Below are positions 9,025 through 18,636 of a stretch of DNA of 64,000 nucleotides, one piece after another. The position numbers were made by a program, and so were the translations under genes. Location: contig NZ_BJYS01000014.1 of the NCBI RefSeq assembly GCF_007991635.1, positions 112,488-176,487 of the forward strand, read 5' to 3'. The first letter of the stretch is position 1. Each line of letters opens with the position of its first letter. This DNA comes from Adhaeribacter aerolatus (GTDB lineage Bacteria > Bacteroidota > Bacteroidia > Cytophagales > Hymenobacteraceae). The notes beneath the pieces were generated by a model. It saw only the letters and a list, made by a program, of their open reading frames with translations. It made no database searches and was not told the DNA's origin.

Positions 9025-10773
9025 TTACTGCAACGGATCAAACGTGCCGCCGTTCCAGCCTTTGGTTTGTTCCAGATTAGGGTTATTCGAAATAGCCTGT
9101 TGCGGCAGGGCAAAGAAATAATATTCGGGCTTCCAGTTTATCTCGTACCGGGTATCCATCACTTTGGTACCAATGGTGAAATATTTAGAATAAGCTTCAT
9201 CCAGGCTAATATTATCCCGGTTCTTCTCAAATTCGGCAGCTGGTATAGCAGTAGTATTAAGGCTAATATTAATACCTGTTCTTCTTTTACCATTCAGTAC
9301 TTCTTCAAACAACAGGTGTCTTCTTAAATCCCAATAACGCTTACCTTCAAAAGCAAACTCAACCTGTCTCTCGTCCAGAATAGCCTGGAACATCTCCTCG
9401 CGGGTCATGGTAGGCTTTAAACCGAAGAGACCATCGGCACCAGCCTCAATACCAGCTCTTTTTCTGATCTCCTTCAGTTCAGCATAAGCTTCTTCTAATT
9501 TATTCAAACCGGTGGCACTTTCGGCTAAATTCAACAATACCTCCGCGAACCGGATTTCCATCCAGTCGGTGCCAACGTATTGCACATTACCGGCGGCTAC
9601 GTTCTTATCGATGGCTTTACGGGTGTAAAAACCGGTATTGGTAGCGGTGGGCTCCACGGTTTTGTTGTTAACCAGATAAGTCCATAGCTTGTAGCTATTA
9701 TTTCCGTTGATAGACCAGGTGGCGCCATTGTACGCAATCGTTTTGTCGAACCGCGGATCCCGGTTTTTGTAAAACAGCTTAGGGTTGTAAGTATATTTAG
9801 AAGAGGGATCATCAATCTTTTTACCATCTTTCATCGGGAAGGCATCAACCATTTCTTTGGTTGGCTGATTAGAACCCCCGCCGGTGCCTAAATACTTGGG
9901 CCGCGTACTGTTATCGTACGTGTTGTTTTTCTTCTGCTGGTCGTTAGTACTGTTGTTGTAGCCGGTAATAAAAACCGCTTCGGGGTTATTTACCTCCTGA
10001 AACCACATATCTTCAAAACTGGCATGTAGTTTATGGCCGTTGGCCATTAATATTTCTTTTGCTTTTTTATTCGCATCGTAGGCTTTTTGCCACCGCTCTG
10101 CTAAATCGCCGGGGTTAAACTGCGGACTGGCCCAGTATAATGAAGCTCGCCCTTGCAACGCCGCCGCCGCACCACTGGTTACCCGGCCCCAATCAGCGCC
10201 CATCCATTTGCCGGGCAGGTTTTCGATAGCTAAATTCAGGTCCGAAGCAATTTGGGCAAAAGTCTCGGAGGTTTTGTTACGGGCCATAAAGGTAGATTCT
10301 TTGCTTTCGCCTACCGCATTTTGCGGCTCCAGCACCAAGGGAACGCCGCCGTACAACCTTACTAAATCGAAATAACGCCAGGCCCGGAAGAAATAAAGCT
10401 GGCCTTTCAGCCGGTTGCGCATGTACGGCGGGATGGTACCTTTTTCCAGTTCCTGTATGCCCTGGTTAATGCTCCTGATTTTACCGTAATTATTATTAAC
10501 GTTGATGCTGGTTCCAAAATCTGAAACTGTGTTTACTTGTACAGTTCCCTGGAAATAAACCGATTCGCCGTAAGATTCGTCGGATAAATTGCTGTTGCCA
10601 CCCCAACCTGGCAGGTTTTGGTCATAAACATAATCAACGTACACCCGGGCCAGTGTTGAGTCGTTCCACACTTCTTCGTTTAAACCCGATAAATCCCGCT
10701 TATCCAACACATCTTCGCAGCCAGTGAACATACCCAGGGTTCCTGCCAGCACTAAAATTTTATATAATTTCAT
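9025..10773 (-). CDS. SusD/RagB family outer-membrane glycan-binding lipoprotein
   Basis: A 582-residue lipoprotein with lipobox GMFTGC (Cys19). The N-terminal SusD-like region contains LSGLNEEVWND and the tetratricopeptide-like helices (RLKGQLYFFRAWRYFDLVRLYGGVPLV, about 122-148), the most conserved signature of the family. The C-terminal half has ILDERQVEFAFEGKRYWDLRRH, also typical of RagB/SusD. It caps the SusC pore encoded 17 bases upstream and binds pectin-derived oligosaccharides at the cell surface. Within the locus the pair would import the products of the two lyases. Which oligosaccharide it binds cannot be read from the sequence. Confidence 0.95.
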   Translation of the reverse strand: MKLYKILVLAGTLGMFTGCEDVLDKRDLSGLNEEVWNDSTLARVYVDYVYDQNLPGWGGNSNLSDESYGESVYFQGTVQVNTVSDFGTSINVNNNYGKIRSINQGIQELEKGTIPPYMRNRLKGQLYFFRAWRYFDLVRLYGGVPLVLEPQNAVGESKESTFMARNKTSETFAQIASDLNLAIENLPGKWMGADWGRVTSGAAAALQGRASLYWASPQFNPGDLAERWQKAYDANKKAKEILMANGHKLHASFEDMWFQEVNNPEAVFITGYNNSTNDQQKKNNTYDNSTRPKYLGTGGGSNQPTKEMVDAFPMKDGKKIDDPSSKYTYNPKLFYKNRDPRFDKTIAYNGATWSINGNNSYKLWTYLVNNKTVEPTATNTGFYTRKAIDKNVAAGNVQYVGTDWMEIRFAEVLLNLAESATGLNKLEEAYAELKEIRKRAGIEAGADGLFGLKPTMTREEMFQAILDERQVEFAFEGKRYWDLRRHLLFEEVLNGKRRTGINISLNTTAIPAAEFEKNRDNISLDEAYSKYFTIGTKVMDTRYEINWKPEYYFFALPQQAISNNPNLEQTKGWNGGTFDPLQ

Positions 10774-10790
10774 CTTGGTCGACTTTTAAA

Positions 10791-13700
10791 TTATAAAGTA
10801 AAGTTTACACCCAGGTTAAAAGTCTTCACGTTCGGATAAGCATCAAACGAGGTGGAAGGATCTTTGTAATCGAAGGGATTAAAGAAGTTAAATGGATTGG
10901 TACCGTTCAGGAATACCCGGGCATTGGTATTGCGGGTAAAGCTTTTGGGCAAGGCATAAGACAAGTTAAAGCTGCGCATCCGGAAGCTGAATGAATTGCG
11001 GAACCAGAAATCGGAGGTCCAGGTATTGCTGTCGTAAAATGGATTCGGATACGCGGCATTCGTGTTATTTTCGCTCCAATGGTCGGCCCAGAATGCCGGG
11101 CGGTTTTCGCTGGCACTTGCTGCTTTGCGGGCGTTACCTTCTACCAAAGCTTGCCCCCCGAAAGCGCCAGCCAATACCATATCTAAACGTAATCCTTTAT
11201 AACCAGCGCCTAAAGATAAACCAAAGCCGTAGTGGTTGCTCGCTTTCGGCGAAATCCAGTCTTTGTCTTCATCCTCGGTAATTTTTCCGTCCGGGGCGGT
11301 AAACTGACCATTTGCATCCCGGGGACCTCTGATATCCTGGTAATATAACATACCAGGCTTAGGTGCCTGACCATCTATGGTGTAATTTGGGTTGGTTTCC
11401 AGGAATCGGTCTACATCTTCCTGGGTCCGGAACATACCTAAATAATGGTAACCTTCGATTCCCTGGTCGGTGGATTGGTTGATGGGGTATAAATAAGTAC
11501 CTACGTCTCCGGGAGCATAATCTACTAAGATTCTTTTGTTATCGCTCCAGGATAAAAAGCTATTGGCATAATAATTAAAATCGCTGCCCACGTTATCTTT
11601 CCAGCCAACGGATATTTCGTAGCCAAAACTGTTTACCGTGGCATAATTTTCGTCGGGCATGGTACCCCCTACGGTGAGCGGAATAGAAGCCCCGCGGGTA
11701 TACAGCATATTGTAGCGGTGGTCGTGGAAACCATCCAATGTAGCGGATAGGCGATTTTCCAGAAATCCGGCATCTATCCCAACGTTAATCTTGGTAACAT
11801 CATCCCAACGCACTTCGGGGTTAGGCATAGCCTCAAGTTTTAAACCGGGCATGCGGATGCCATTGCCGCCGAACACTGCTCCGTTGGAGTTAAAGGTGTA
11901 ACGCTGGCGCCACAGCCAGGGCTTGGCCTGATCGCCGCCCAGTAAACCAACCGAACCCCGCAGTTTTAAAGTATTAATAGCCGGCACATTATTCTTAAAG
12001 AAATTTTCTTCGGAAATTACCCAGCCAGCCGATAAAGACGGGAATAAGCCCCACCGGTATTCCGGAGCAAACTTAGTGGAGGCATCGTAACGCGCAGCTA
12101 TTTCGAGGAGGTATTTGCCGGCATAATTGTAATTTACCCGGCCTACATACGATAAATTGCCTGATTCTTTGGCACTAGTAGAAGCATCCATGGCACCAAA
12201 AGCCATATTCATAAAATCACGGCCGCCTTCCACAATGCCTTCTTTCATCGACCGCGTTTCTTCCCAGTAAGTTTCGGCCTGCTCTACCAGCACCAAAGCG
12301 CCAACATCGTGCTTGCCAAACTGGCGGTTATAGTTTAAAAAGCCGTTAAGCTGATAGTTGTCGGTATAGTCCGGATTTACAAATACCCGGTCGCCGTTGT
12401 TTAAAGTAGTAAACGGACCAACCCCGGTGGTCATTAACTGATCGGTATAAATATGGCCGTTGTTTCGGAAGTTGTATACCCGGTATTTAGTAGCAAACTC
12501 TTTGCTATATTTATTATCCAGGTTTTTGCTGTATTGTACCCGCGCTCTCAGGCCTTTGATAAAGGGTACCTCGTATTCTAAGTTAGCATTTATGTTTAAG
12601 CCAGTGGTCCGGGCATATTTATAATTATCTAATCTTTGTATTTCGAAAAAGTGATATCCTTTGTCGGAAGCCACACTAACCGGCAAACCATTAATGTATG
12701 GCGGCGTCCACTGCGGAATTTTCAATAATGAAATCATATCGGCTTCTTCCGAAGAATTAAGCTTGGAATTGTATTTGCGCGTGCCGGAAAGGTCGCCGGC
12801 CAAAGAAACGCCCAACTTTAAGGAGTTAGTAACTTTTACATCGGTGTTGGCCCGGAACGTCCATTTGTTCATGTTAATGTTATCGAAGTTACCGTCCTGC
12901 TGGTAGTAAGAAGCTCCCGCAAAAAAAGTGGCTCTTTCGCCGCCGCCGCTTACATTAAGGGCATGGCGGGTCGTGTAGGATGGCTTCCAGGCTTGTTCCA
13001 GCCAGTTATAATTATTATTCCGGAAATGTTCTAATTCGGCATCGGTATAATAATTCGGGTCGGTCAGGTAGCCATTGGGCCCGTCAGCTACGAAATTGCG
13101 CCGCGTACGGGTCATGGTATTTAATAAATTAGCATGTTCGTAGCCATTCATTACCTGCGGCATATAAGTAGCATCCGATAAACCGGCAGAACCGCTGTAG
13201 TTAAACTTAGGCTTGCCTTCTTTACCCCGTTTGGTTTTTACCAGCACCACACCCTGGGCCGCACGGGCCCCGTAAATAGCAGCAGAGGCATCTTTTAATA
13301 AAGAAATCGTTTCTACTTCGGAGGCATCTAACAGGTTAAAATCTTCCAGACTCCGTATTACCCCATCAATCACATATAAAGGATCCAGGGTACCGCCGTC
13401 TTTGCTGTACAACAAAGGATTACGTACCACAATAGACGCCGCCTGGCCCGGACGGGTGGTTCCGCCACTTACGGCAACACCGGCCATGCGGCCCGACAAA
13501 GCTGTGGCCAGACTACCAACCGGTAAATCTTCGATATCGGCCACATTTACCTGCGCTACCGAACCGGTTAAATGCGCTTTTTTTTGCTCGCCATAGCCTA
13601 CCACCACTACTTCTTCCAGGGCACGGGCATCGGCAGTTAGTTTAATAGTTAGGCTGGAAGCGTTACCAATGGCTACTTCTTTCGACATAAAACCAACAAA

Positions 13701-13964
13701 GGAAACAATTAAAGTCTGCGCATCATCTGGCGGGACAATGGTAAAATTACCTTCAGCATTGGTGGTAGTACCAACAGTGGTGCCTTTTACCAGAATGGTT
13801 ACACCCGGAAGCCCTTCTCCTTTTTCGTCGGTGACGCGGCCGGTTATGTCTCTGACTGGTTTGGCGTGCATTACCGTAGCCACCGTTAAAAGCAGACAGA
13901 AGGTCATCAAAAACTTTTGCTGCCATTGTCTCCTGAGGATTTTAAAAAGTAACTCTGATTTCAT
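10791..13964 (-). CDS. SusC/RagA family TonB-dependent outer-membrane transporter
   Basis: 1057 residues. A signal sequence (about 1-35, ending VMHAK) is followed by a carboxypeptidase-regulatory-like domain (ITGRVTDEKGEGLPGVTILVKGTT, about 40-115), the SusC linker LEEVVVVGYG, the plug domain with PLYVIDGVIRS and LLKDASAAIYGARAAQGVVLVKT, and a long 22-strand barrel ending in NLGVNFTL. The terminal phenylalanine-x-leucine is usual for outer-membrane barrels. With SusD it forms the energy-dependent importer for oligosaccharides. It is cotranscribed with SusD (17-base gap) and probably with the DUF3826 gene about 260 bases upstream. Confidence 0.95.
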   Translation of the reverse strand: MKSELLFKILRRQWQQKFLMTFCLLLTVATVMHAKPVRDITGRVTDEKGEGLPGVTILVKGTTVGTTTNAEGNFTIVPPDDAQTLIVSFVGFMSKEVAIGNASSLTIKLTADARALEEVVVVGYGEQKKAHLTGSVAQVNVADIEDLPVGSLATALSGRMAGVAVSGGTTRPGQAASIVVRNPLLYSKDGGTLDPLYVIDGVIRSLEDFNLLDASEVETISLLKDASAAIYGARAAQGVVLVKTKRGKEGKPKFNYSGSAGLSDATYMPQVMNGYEHANLLNTMTRTRRNFVADGPNGYLTDPNYYTDAELEHFRNNNYNWLEQAWKPSYTTRHALNVSGGGERATFFAGASYYQQDGNFDNINMNKWTFRANTDVKVTNSLKLGVSLAGDLSGTRKYNSKLNSSEEADMISLLKIPQWTPPYINGLPVSVASDKGYHFFEIQRLDNYKYARTTGLNINANLEYEVPFIKGLRARVQYSKNLDNKYSKEFATKYRVYNFRNNGHIYTDQLMTTGVGPFTTLNNGDRVFVNPDYTDNYQLNGFLNYNRQFGKHDVGALVLVEQAETYWEETRSMKEGIVEGGRDFMNMAFGAMDASTSAKESGNLSYVGRVNYNYAGKYLLEIAARYDASTKFAPEYRWGLFPSLSAGWVISEENFFKNNVPAINTLKLRGSVGLLGGDQAKPWLWRQRYTFNSNGAVFGGNGIRMPGLKLEAMPNPEVRWDDVTKINVGIDAGFLENRLSATLDGFHDHRYNMLYTRGASIPLTVGGTMPDENYATVNSFGYEISVGWKDNVGSDFNYYANSFLSWSDNKRILVDYAPGDVGTYLYPINQSTDQGIEGYHYLGMFRTQEDVDRFLETNPNYTIDGQAPKPGMLYYQDIRGPRDANGQFTAPDGKITEDEDKDWISPKASNHYGFGLSLGAGYKGLRLDMVLAGAFGGQALVEGNARKAASASENRPAFWADHWSENNTNAAYPNPFYDSNTWTSDFWFRNSFSFRMRSFNLSYALPKSFTRNTNARVFLNGTNPFNFFNPFDYKDPSTSFDAYPNVKTFNLGVNFTL

Positions 13965-14223
13965 AGAGGTTAAATTAGTAATTTGATTATGTGTGGTGAG
14001 CTAATGCGGTAAGATGCACTTTAAAATAGAATAGCCTAGCTGATGCACATTTTAAAGGCAACCAAACAGATTTAGCAGGTTGGCCCGTTAAACAAGTACA
14101 ATGACTATTCCGGGCTTTTAAAGGCTGCCGTAAGAGGAGTCGACAGGTAAAAAGAGGGCGCCCAAGACAAAAAAATCAGATTTTCAAAGTCGCAAGGCAC
14201 CCATCTTTATCCACCCAAATTTT

Positions 14224-14937
14224 TTATTTTGCTTTAGCCGCCGCTTCGGCTTTTAATCTTTTATCCCATTCTTCACCGGCTTTTTTCAGGTCGTAACCGG
14301 CCGCCGAGAGGTAATTATTGATGCGGCCTTTGTACTTGCCAAACCAGCCGTGTTTCTTCTCCGATGATTCGGCGTCCATGGCTTTTTCCCGGGCTTCAAC
14401 CAGGCTGGTCATGATAAAAGCTTTTTGCGGCTCAGTCAGGTCGGGCAACATGGCTAAATAGCCTTTATAAGTAATAGGCAGCACCCCGTAAGTCATGCCG
14501 TCTTTCACCTGATCTACATGAGTGGTAGTCAGGTGGCCGCTTAGTTTAGCTAAATATTTACCGTGTAGTTTATCTAAACGCGTACTTGCTTTTTCTTCAA
14601 TATTCTTCACCTGGGCTTCGGCCGCCTTCTTGTCTTCGCCGGCTTTGGCTGCCTTCACCTGAACATCCCGTTCGCTGTGAATCTCGTTCAGGTCGCGATA
14701 TTGCTGCACAATAATATCCCGCACCTTCGCAGATTTAGCTTCGTCAGGCAGATTCAAAGTTTTTACAATTTTATCGGCCCGCTGGGTAATGGTGCGGGTA
14801 TAAGCCGCTTCTTTATCGGCGGCAGATTCTTTGGCAGCAGCTGGCTTGGTTTCCTGGGCCAGTACTGGAACAGTACTGACCAGCAGGCCTATGCAGGCAA
14901 AGCAAATAAACCGGGATGATTTTTTAATTAATGTCAT
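14224..14937 (-). CDS. DUF3826 secreted protein, first gene of the pectin locus
   Basis: 237 residues with a signal peptide ending VLAQ (about residue 28). The mature part is alpha-helical and charged, with the DUF3826 pattern: AAYTRTITQRADKIVKTLNL, VRDIIVQQYRDLNEIH, a Lys/Glu/Ala-rich helix, then DGMTYGVLPITYKGYLAMLPDL and a terminal WDKRLKAEAAAKAK. Members of this family are frequent in Bacteroidota pectin loci and are annotated as putative sugar-binding, without a proven activity. It lies immediately upstream of SusC and opposite the AraC gene, so it is probably the leading gene of the inducible transcript. Confidence 0.75.
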   Translation of the reverse strand: MTLIKKSSRFICFACIGLLVSTVPVLAQETKPAAAKESAADKEAAYTRTITQRADKIVKTLNLPDEAKSAKVRDIIVQQYRDLNEIHSERDVQVKAAKAGEDKKAAEAQVKNIEEKASTRLDKLHGKYLAKLSGHLTTTHVDQVKDGMTYGVLPITYKGYLAMLPDLTEPQKAFIMTSLVEAREKAMDAESSEKKHGWFGKYKGRINNYLSAAGYDLKKAGEEWDKRLKAEAAAKAK

Positions 14938-15325
14938 GCGGTGGTGAATATTATATATTAATTACGAAATAATCCTGGTCCTGTACTTTTTGTAACCCAT
15001 GCTGCTTTAACCTCTTTTAGATAAACAACTCTGCCTGGTTTATTAATGAGTTTTCAAATATAAATAATTATTTCAAATATAAATGAAAAAAGTAAATTGA
15101 TAATCCTAAATATTATCTATTTTTTGTAGTATCTTAACATGCCCTTGCATCTGGTAAGAGGTTTCTATAAAATTAATGTATAATTAACACTTCATAATTT
15201 ATTTTGTCAGGGTAGTCCATAGATAAAATAAGGATAGCAAAAGAGCAGATTTAAGCACGCTTAGAGAAATGCCAGTTTAAACTAACATTGACCTGGTTAA
15301 AGTGGAAAAGTAAGTTAAAATCAAG
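14938..15325. other. Divergent promoter region of the pectin locus and AraC gene
   Basis: 388 bp between two divergent starts, strongly AT-rich in its centre. It contains a pair of direct repeats at 15051-15084, listed separately, and no convincing open reading frame. It is the most likely regulatory region of the pectin locus. Confidence 0.6.
15051..15084 (-). promoter_or_regulatory. Tandem TTCAAATATAAAT repeats with TAnnTTTG-type elements
   Basis: The sequence TTTCAAATATAAAT occurs twice, with a 19-base period. On the minus strand each copy reads TATATTTG, a match to the Bacteroidota -7 consensus TAnnTTTG. They lie about 115-145 bases upstream of the DUF3826 start. They may be promoter elements, an AraC operator pair, or both; the matching -33 box is not clear. 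Confidence 0.4.
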
Positions 15326-16198
15326 ATGAAGCCCCAATTTCATAAAGTTCCAACCAGTATTCAGAACTCTTATAGTGCCCGGTACGACAAGCTGCCCAAC
15401 TTCGGTACGGTATGGCATTACCATCCGGAGCTGGAACTGCACTATGTTATTAAAGGCGAAGGAGTACGCTTAATTGGGGATAATATCAGCAATTTTTCTT
15501 CCGGCGAAATAATTTTACTTGGCCAGAATCTGCCGCACACCTGGCGATGTGAAGAAGAATATTTTGGGCAAAACCCCGACCTGATGGTGGAAGCAGTAGT
15601 TATACATTTTTTACCGGACTGTTTGGGCCCACACCTGTTGCAATTACCAGAAGCTTACCTGTTGCCCCGCTTATTCCAAAAAGCCCAAACCGGGATGTTA
15701 ATGGGTGGTAGTACCCGCGACAACTTAGCACCTCTGATGCTCTCGGCTGTAAATGCCACGAACCTCGACCGCCTGATTATTCTGTTGACGATGCTGAAGC
15801 TACTGGCCGAGACGGATGATTATAAACCGATTGCTTCGGTCCAGCAGATTCTTTCCAATACCAGCGAACCTGATAATATCCGCCTGAATAAAGTATGGTC
15901 TTATACCCTGACGCATTACAAAAAAGAAATTTCTTTAGAAGATATCTCGGCGGTGGCCAACCTGAGCGTTACCAGTTTCTGCCGGTACTTTAAGCTTTTA
16001 ACTAACAAAACTTATTACGATTTTCTAATCCAGATTCGGGTAAGCCACGCCTGCCGGTTGTTGGTAGAAAATAAATTGCCGACCGAAATGGTTTGTTTTG
16101 AATGCGGCTTTAATAATATATCTAATTTTTACCGGCACTTTAAAAAAGTAACCGGCTTAACCCCGCTTTTGTACAAACGCCATTACCTAAATACCTGA
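15326..16198 (+). CDS. AraC-family regulator with N-terminal cupin domain
   Basis: 290 residues. The N-terminal half is a cupin sensor (WHYHPELELHYVIKGEG, then FSSGEIILLGQNLPHTW), as in sugar-responsive AraC proteins. The C-terminal 100 residues hold two helix-turn-helix motifs (ISLEDISAVANLSVTSFCRYFKLLT and TEMVCFECGFNNISNFYRHFKKVTG) and end with LTPLLYKRHYL. It is divergent from the pectin locus and overlaps the convergent DUF3748 gene by 12 bases at its 3' end. From position it likely controls the DUF3826-SusCD operon, the catabolic genes to its right, or both. Confidence 0.9.
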   Translation: MKPQFHKVPTSIQNSYSARYDKLPNFGTVWHYHPELELHYVIKGEGVRLIGDNISNFSSGEIILLGQNLPHTWRCEEEYFGQNPDLMVEAVVIHFLPDCLGPHLLQLPEAYLLPRLFQKAQTGMLMGGSTRDNLAPLMLSAVNATNLDRLIILLTMLKLLAETDDYKPIASVQQILSNTSEPDNIRLNKVWSYTLTHYKKEISLEDISAVANLSVTSFCRYFKLLTNKTYYDFLIQIRVSHACRLLVENKLPTEMVCFECGFNNISNFYRHFKKVTGLTPLLYKRHYLNT

Positions 16199-17524
16199 TA
16201 AACCCGGTAAATCAAGCAGGAATATTTGCAGAAATCTTTCGGCCCCATCGCCAACATAGCGGTTATACGCTAGCAATTTGCCGTTATTCGACCAAACCGG
16301 TGCACCAATGGGTTTTTCGGCTTCGGGTCGCGGCTCCGTTAAGCGGGTTGAAGTTCCGCTTTCGAGATGGGTGATATAAATACTGTTATCGGCGGCATAA
16401 GCTACCAGCGGCTGCTTGGGACTAAAGTTAAACTGCCCCTGCACCGGAAAAGAATTAAAAGTAACCTGCTTGATTTTACCACCGATCGGCGATACCCTGA
16501 ATATTTGGGTTAAGCCTTTCACATCGGGCGCCAGAAAACCGATATTGCAGCCGTCGGGCGTGGTGCGGAGCCAATGCCGCGGTTCCCGCACACCTTTTTT
16601 GGTGAATGTTATCCTACGTTGGGATACGCCGGCAGGCACATTGGGGCGGGTAGTTAAAGTACCTTCCAGCGGTTTACCCGGGTTTGCCTGTGTGATATCT
16701 GCGGGTAAATCCACTACAAATATTTCGGTCTTCAATTCGCCAGATTCATCCCGCACACTGCCCTGAAAAGCAATAGCCCGCTGCTGCCGGGTGCCATCCG
16801 GTTTTTGGTAGCCGTGCCGGCCAATCCAGGTTTCATCAAAGGCTTTATCAATTTCGTCGCTGCCGGGCGTTGGGTTTTCCTGCACCTGCGTCACTACTAC
16901 CGAAAACATCTCGCCACTGTGGTTTTCCAAGGTTTCATCGTCTGGCACCAATACCTTTTTACCCGGCATCATTACTCCCACCGTTCTTAAATCCTGTTTG
17001 CTTGGGTCCGTTTTACTTAGTTGTTCTAAAATGTAATCGTTGTAAGTAAAACTAATCCAGGCGCCATCGCCGCTCCAGGAATGCGCGTGGGTACCACCCC
17101 GCAAAGCACCCGGCGTAAAAGGGGGCAAAATATGCCGGGCATCCATAAAAATAGGTTCCTGGGGTTTATCTACCCAAACAGAAACACCGGTGCGACGGGT
17201 AAAACTGTAAGGCTGGTTTTGGCTGGCGTTGCGAATACCGTGAATAAAAATTACCTGATTGGACTTTGGTGAAAAAGTGGCAGCCCCTACTCCTGGGCCG
17301 TAATCCGTTTGGTTAGGGACCTGATAAAGCTCCCGTACCTCACCTGTTTGCACATTTACCACCCTAATACTACCGGTTGATAATATTTGAGTATCGTCGT
17401 TGCGCGTATCAAAAACCAGCCATTGGTCGTCAGGGGAAAAACATTGGGTATGGTGCAAGGTGTGGCCGTAAGGCTGGTAGGTTAACTGGTGCTCGGGAAG
17501 GGAAAGAGAAAGATTTTGGGCCAT
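16187..17524 (-). CDS. DUF3748 (YidR-like) beta-propeller protein
   Basis: 445 residues without a signal peptide. It opens with LTYQPYGHTLHHTQCFSPDDQWLVFDTRNDDT and continues with repeated propeller blades of TolB/WD40-like type (AATFSPKSNQVIFIHG, HSWSGDGAWISFTYNDY, FSPKQPLVAYAADNSIYI, PVWSNNGKLLAYNRYV). The opening and overall length match the DUF3748 family, whose E. coli member is YidR, of unknown function and located next to sugar-acid catabolic genes there. Here it lies downstream of an aldolase and a symporter on the same strand, which again suggests a role in sugar-acid use. Confidence 0.75.
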   Translation of the reverse strand: MAQNLSLSLPEHQLTYQPYGHTLHHTQCFSPDDQWLVFDTRNDDTQILSTGSIRVVNVQTGEVRELYQVPNQTDYGPGVGAATFSPKSNQVIFIHGIRNASQNQPYSFTRRTGVSVWVDKPQEPIFMDARHILPPFTPGALRGGTHAHSWSGDGAWISFTYNDYILEQLSKTDPSKQDLRTVGVMMPGKKVLVPDDETLENHSGEMFSVVVTQVQENPTPGSDEIDKAFDETWIGRHGYQKPDGTRQQRAIAFQGSVRDESGELKTEIFVVDLPADITQANPGKPLEGTLTTRPNVPAGVSQRRITFTKKGVREPRHWLRTTPDGCNIGFLAPDVKGLTQIFRVSPIGGKIKQVTFNSFPVQGQFNFSPKQPLVAYAADNSIYITHLESGTSTRLTEPRPEAEKPIGAPVWSNNGKLLAYNRYVGDGAERFLQIFLLDLPGLSGI

Positions 17525-17634
17525 ATTTTTAGGATATGGCCCAAAGTAAGTGAATATATTGGTTCTTTGATATTCTATTTTAATTCTTTATAAAACCATA
17601 AAGGGTTTGACGATTAGGCGTAAATTTATCGTGT

Positions 17635-18567
17635 TTAAATTTCTACTTTCACGCCTAATTCTTCCTGCAGGCGGTGATATTTTAGATAAAGTTCATCCAC
17701 GTCTTTTCTAACTTTCGGCGTAAAAACACCCACATCGCGGCGGGTAAAAGTAGAAATATTTAAACCGCGTTTTTGCAGGTAATATTTAGATACTATTGGG
17801 TACACCGCGTGCATCACATCCATGTTATCGATAAAGAACTGCTGCACCCGGTCTACTTCCTCGGTTAAGCTGCGGTTGTTGTAATTTTCGCAAAGCCAAA
17901 CCACCAACTCCGGGAAGTAATTACCCTGAATACACGACAAACCCGACGAACCCGCCTTTAAAGATTCTACCGCGTGTACCATATAGGCGTCGTACAAACC
18001 AAAACACGGATTATCAGCCAGACGGAGTTTTTCCCGCACCTGGTCAATATCTAGGCACGTATCTTTGTGGTAAATAACCCGGCCCGAGGAAACAAATTGT
18101 TTTAAGGTTTGAGGCGAAATTACTCTTTTGTAGGGCACCGGGCATTCGTAAAAGCCCAGTGGAATATTGGGCGTTAAATCGAATAATTCAAAAGCCTGCT
18201 CGGCAAATACAGCTTCTGATTCCGCCTCTTCGGCCAGTAAGCCCGTTATGCAGATAACTGCCTGCACACCTAGGTCGTAAACTTTTTTTACAAAATCGGC
18301 TTGGTCCGCTACGGGTCCGCCAAAGGTACCGGTTGCTACTACGGGTACAGTGCCATCTGATACCTCCAGCACATGCTTGATAATTTGCAACCTTTCGGAG
18401 GGAGTTAATTCAAACATTTCGCTGGAGAGGCAATTGGCAAATAAACCCGAAGCACCGGCCTCCAGGTAAAACCGGGTTAGTTCGGTTAAGCCGCGGTAAT
18501 CAATTTTGCCATTTTCCTGAAATGGTGTAAGCATAACCGGAATAAAGCCTTTTGTTTTTTGTTCCAT
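17635..18567 (-). CDS. Dihydrodipicolinate synthase/N-acetylneuraminate lyase family aldolase
   Basis: 310 residues forming one TIM barrel of the DapA/NanA superfamily. GFIPVMLTPFQENGKIDY starts the fold, PLGFYECP supplies the catalytic Tyr (Y140) and VIYHKDT the Schiff-base Lys (K168). The pyruvate carboxylate-binding loop near 46-50 reads CLSSE instead of the GTTGE of true DapA, so biosynthetic DHDPS activity is unlikely. Such proteins usually cleave 2-keto-3-deoxy sugar acids to pyruvate and an aldehyde. It lies directly downstream of the SSS symporter (69-base gap), consistent with import and cleavage of one sugar acid. The exact substrate is unknown. Confidence 0.88.
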   Translation of the reverse strand: MEQKTKGFIPVMLTPFQENGKIDYRGLTELTRFYLEAGASGLFANCLSSEMFELTPSERLQIIKHVLEVSDGTVPVVATGTFGGPVADQADFVKKVYDLGVQAVICITGLLAEEAESEAVFAEQAFELFDLTPNIPLGFYECPVPYKRVISPQTLKQFVSSGRVIYHKDTCLDIDQVREKLRLADNPCFGLYDAYMVHAVESLKAGSSGLSCIQGNYFPELVVWLCENYNNRSLTEEVDRVQQFFIDNMDVMHAVYPIVSKYYLQKRGLNISTFTRRDVGVFTPKVRKDVDELYLKYHRLQEELGVKVEI

Positions 18568-18636
18568 TTTTTATGAAGGGTAAAATATTACGTATCTGTT
18601 GCTGCCCGGGGCTGCTTTCTTTTTTAATCCGGATGC

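Noticed and set aside
17635..18567. Biosynthetic dihydrodipicolinate synthase (DapA)
   Set aside because: The loop that should read GTTGE is CLSSE and the gene lies in a catabolic context, so a sugar-acid aldolase is more likely.
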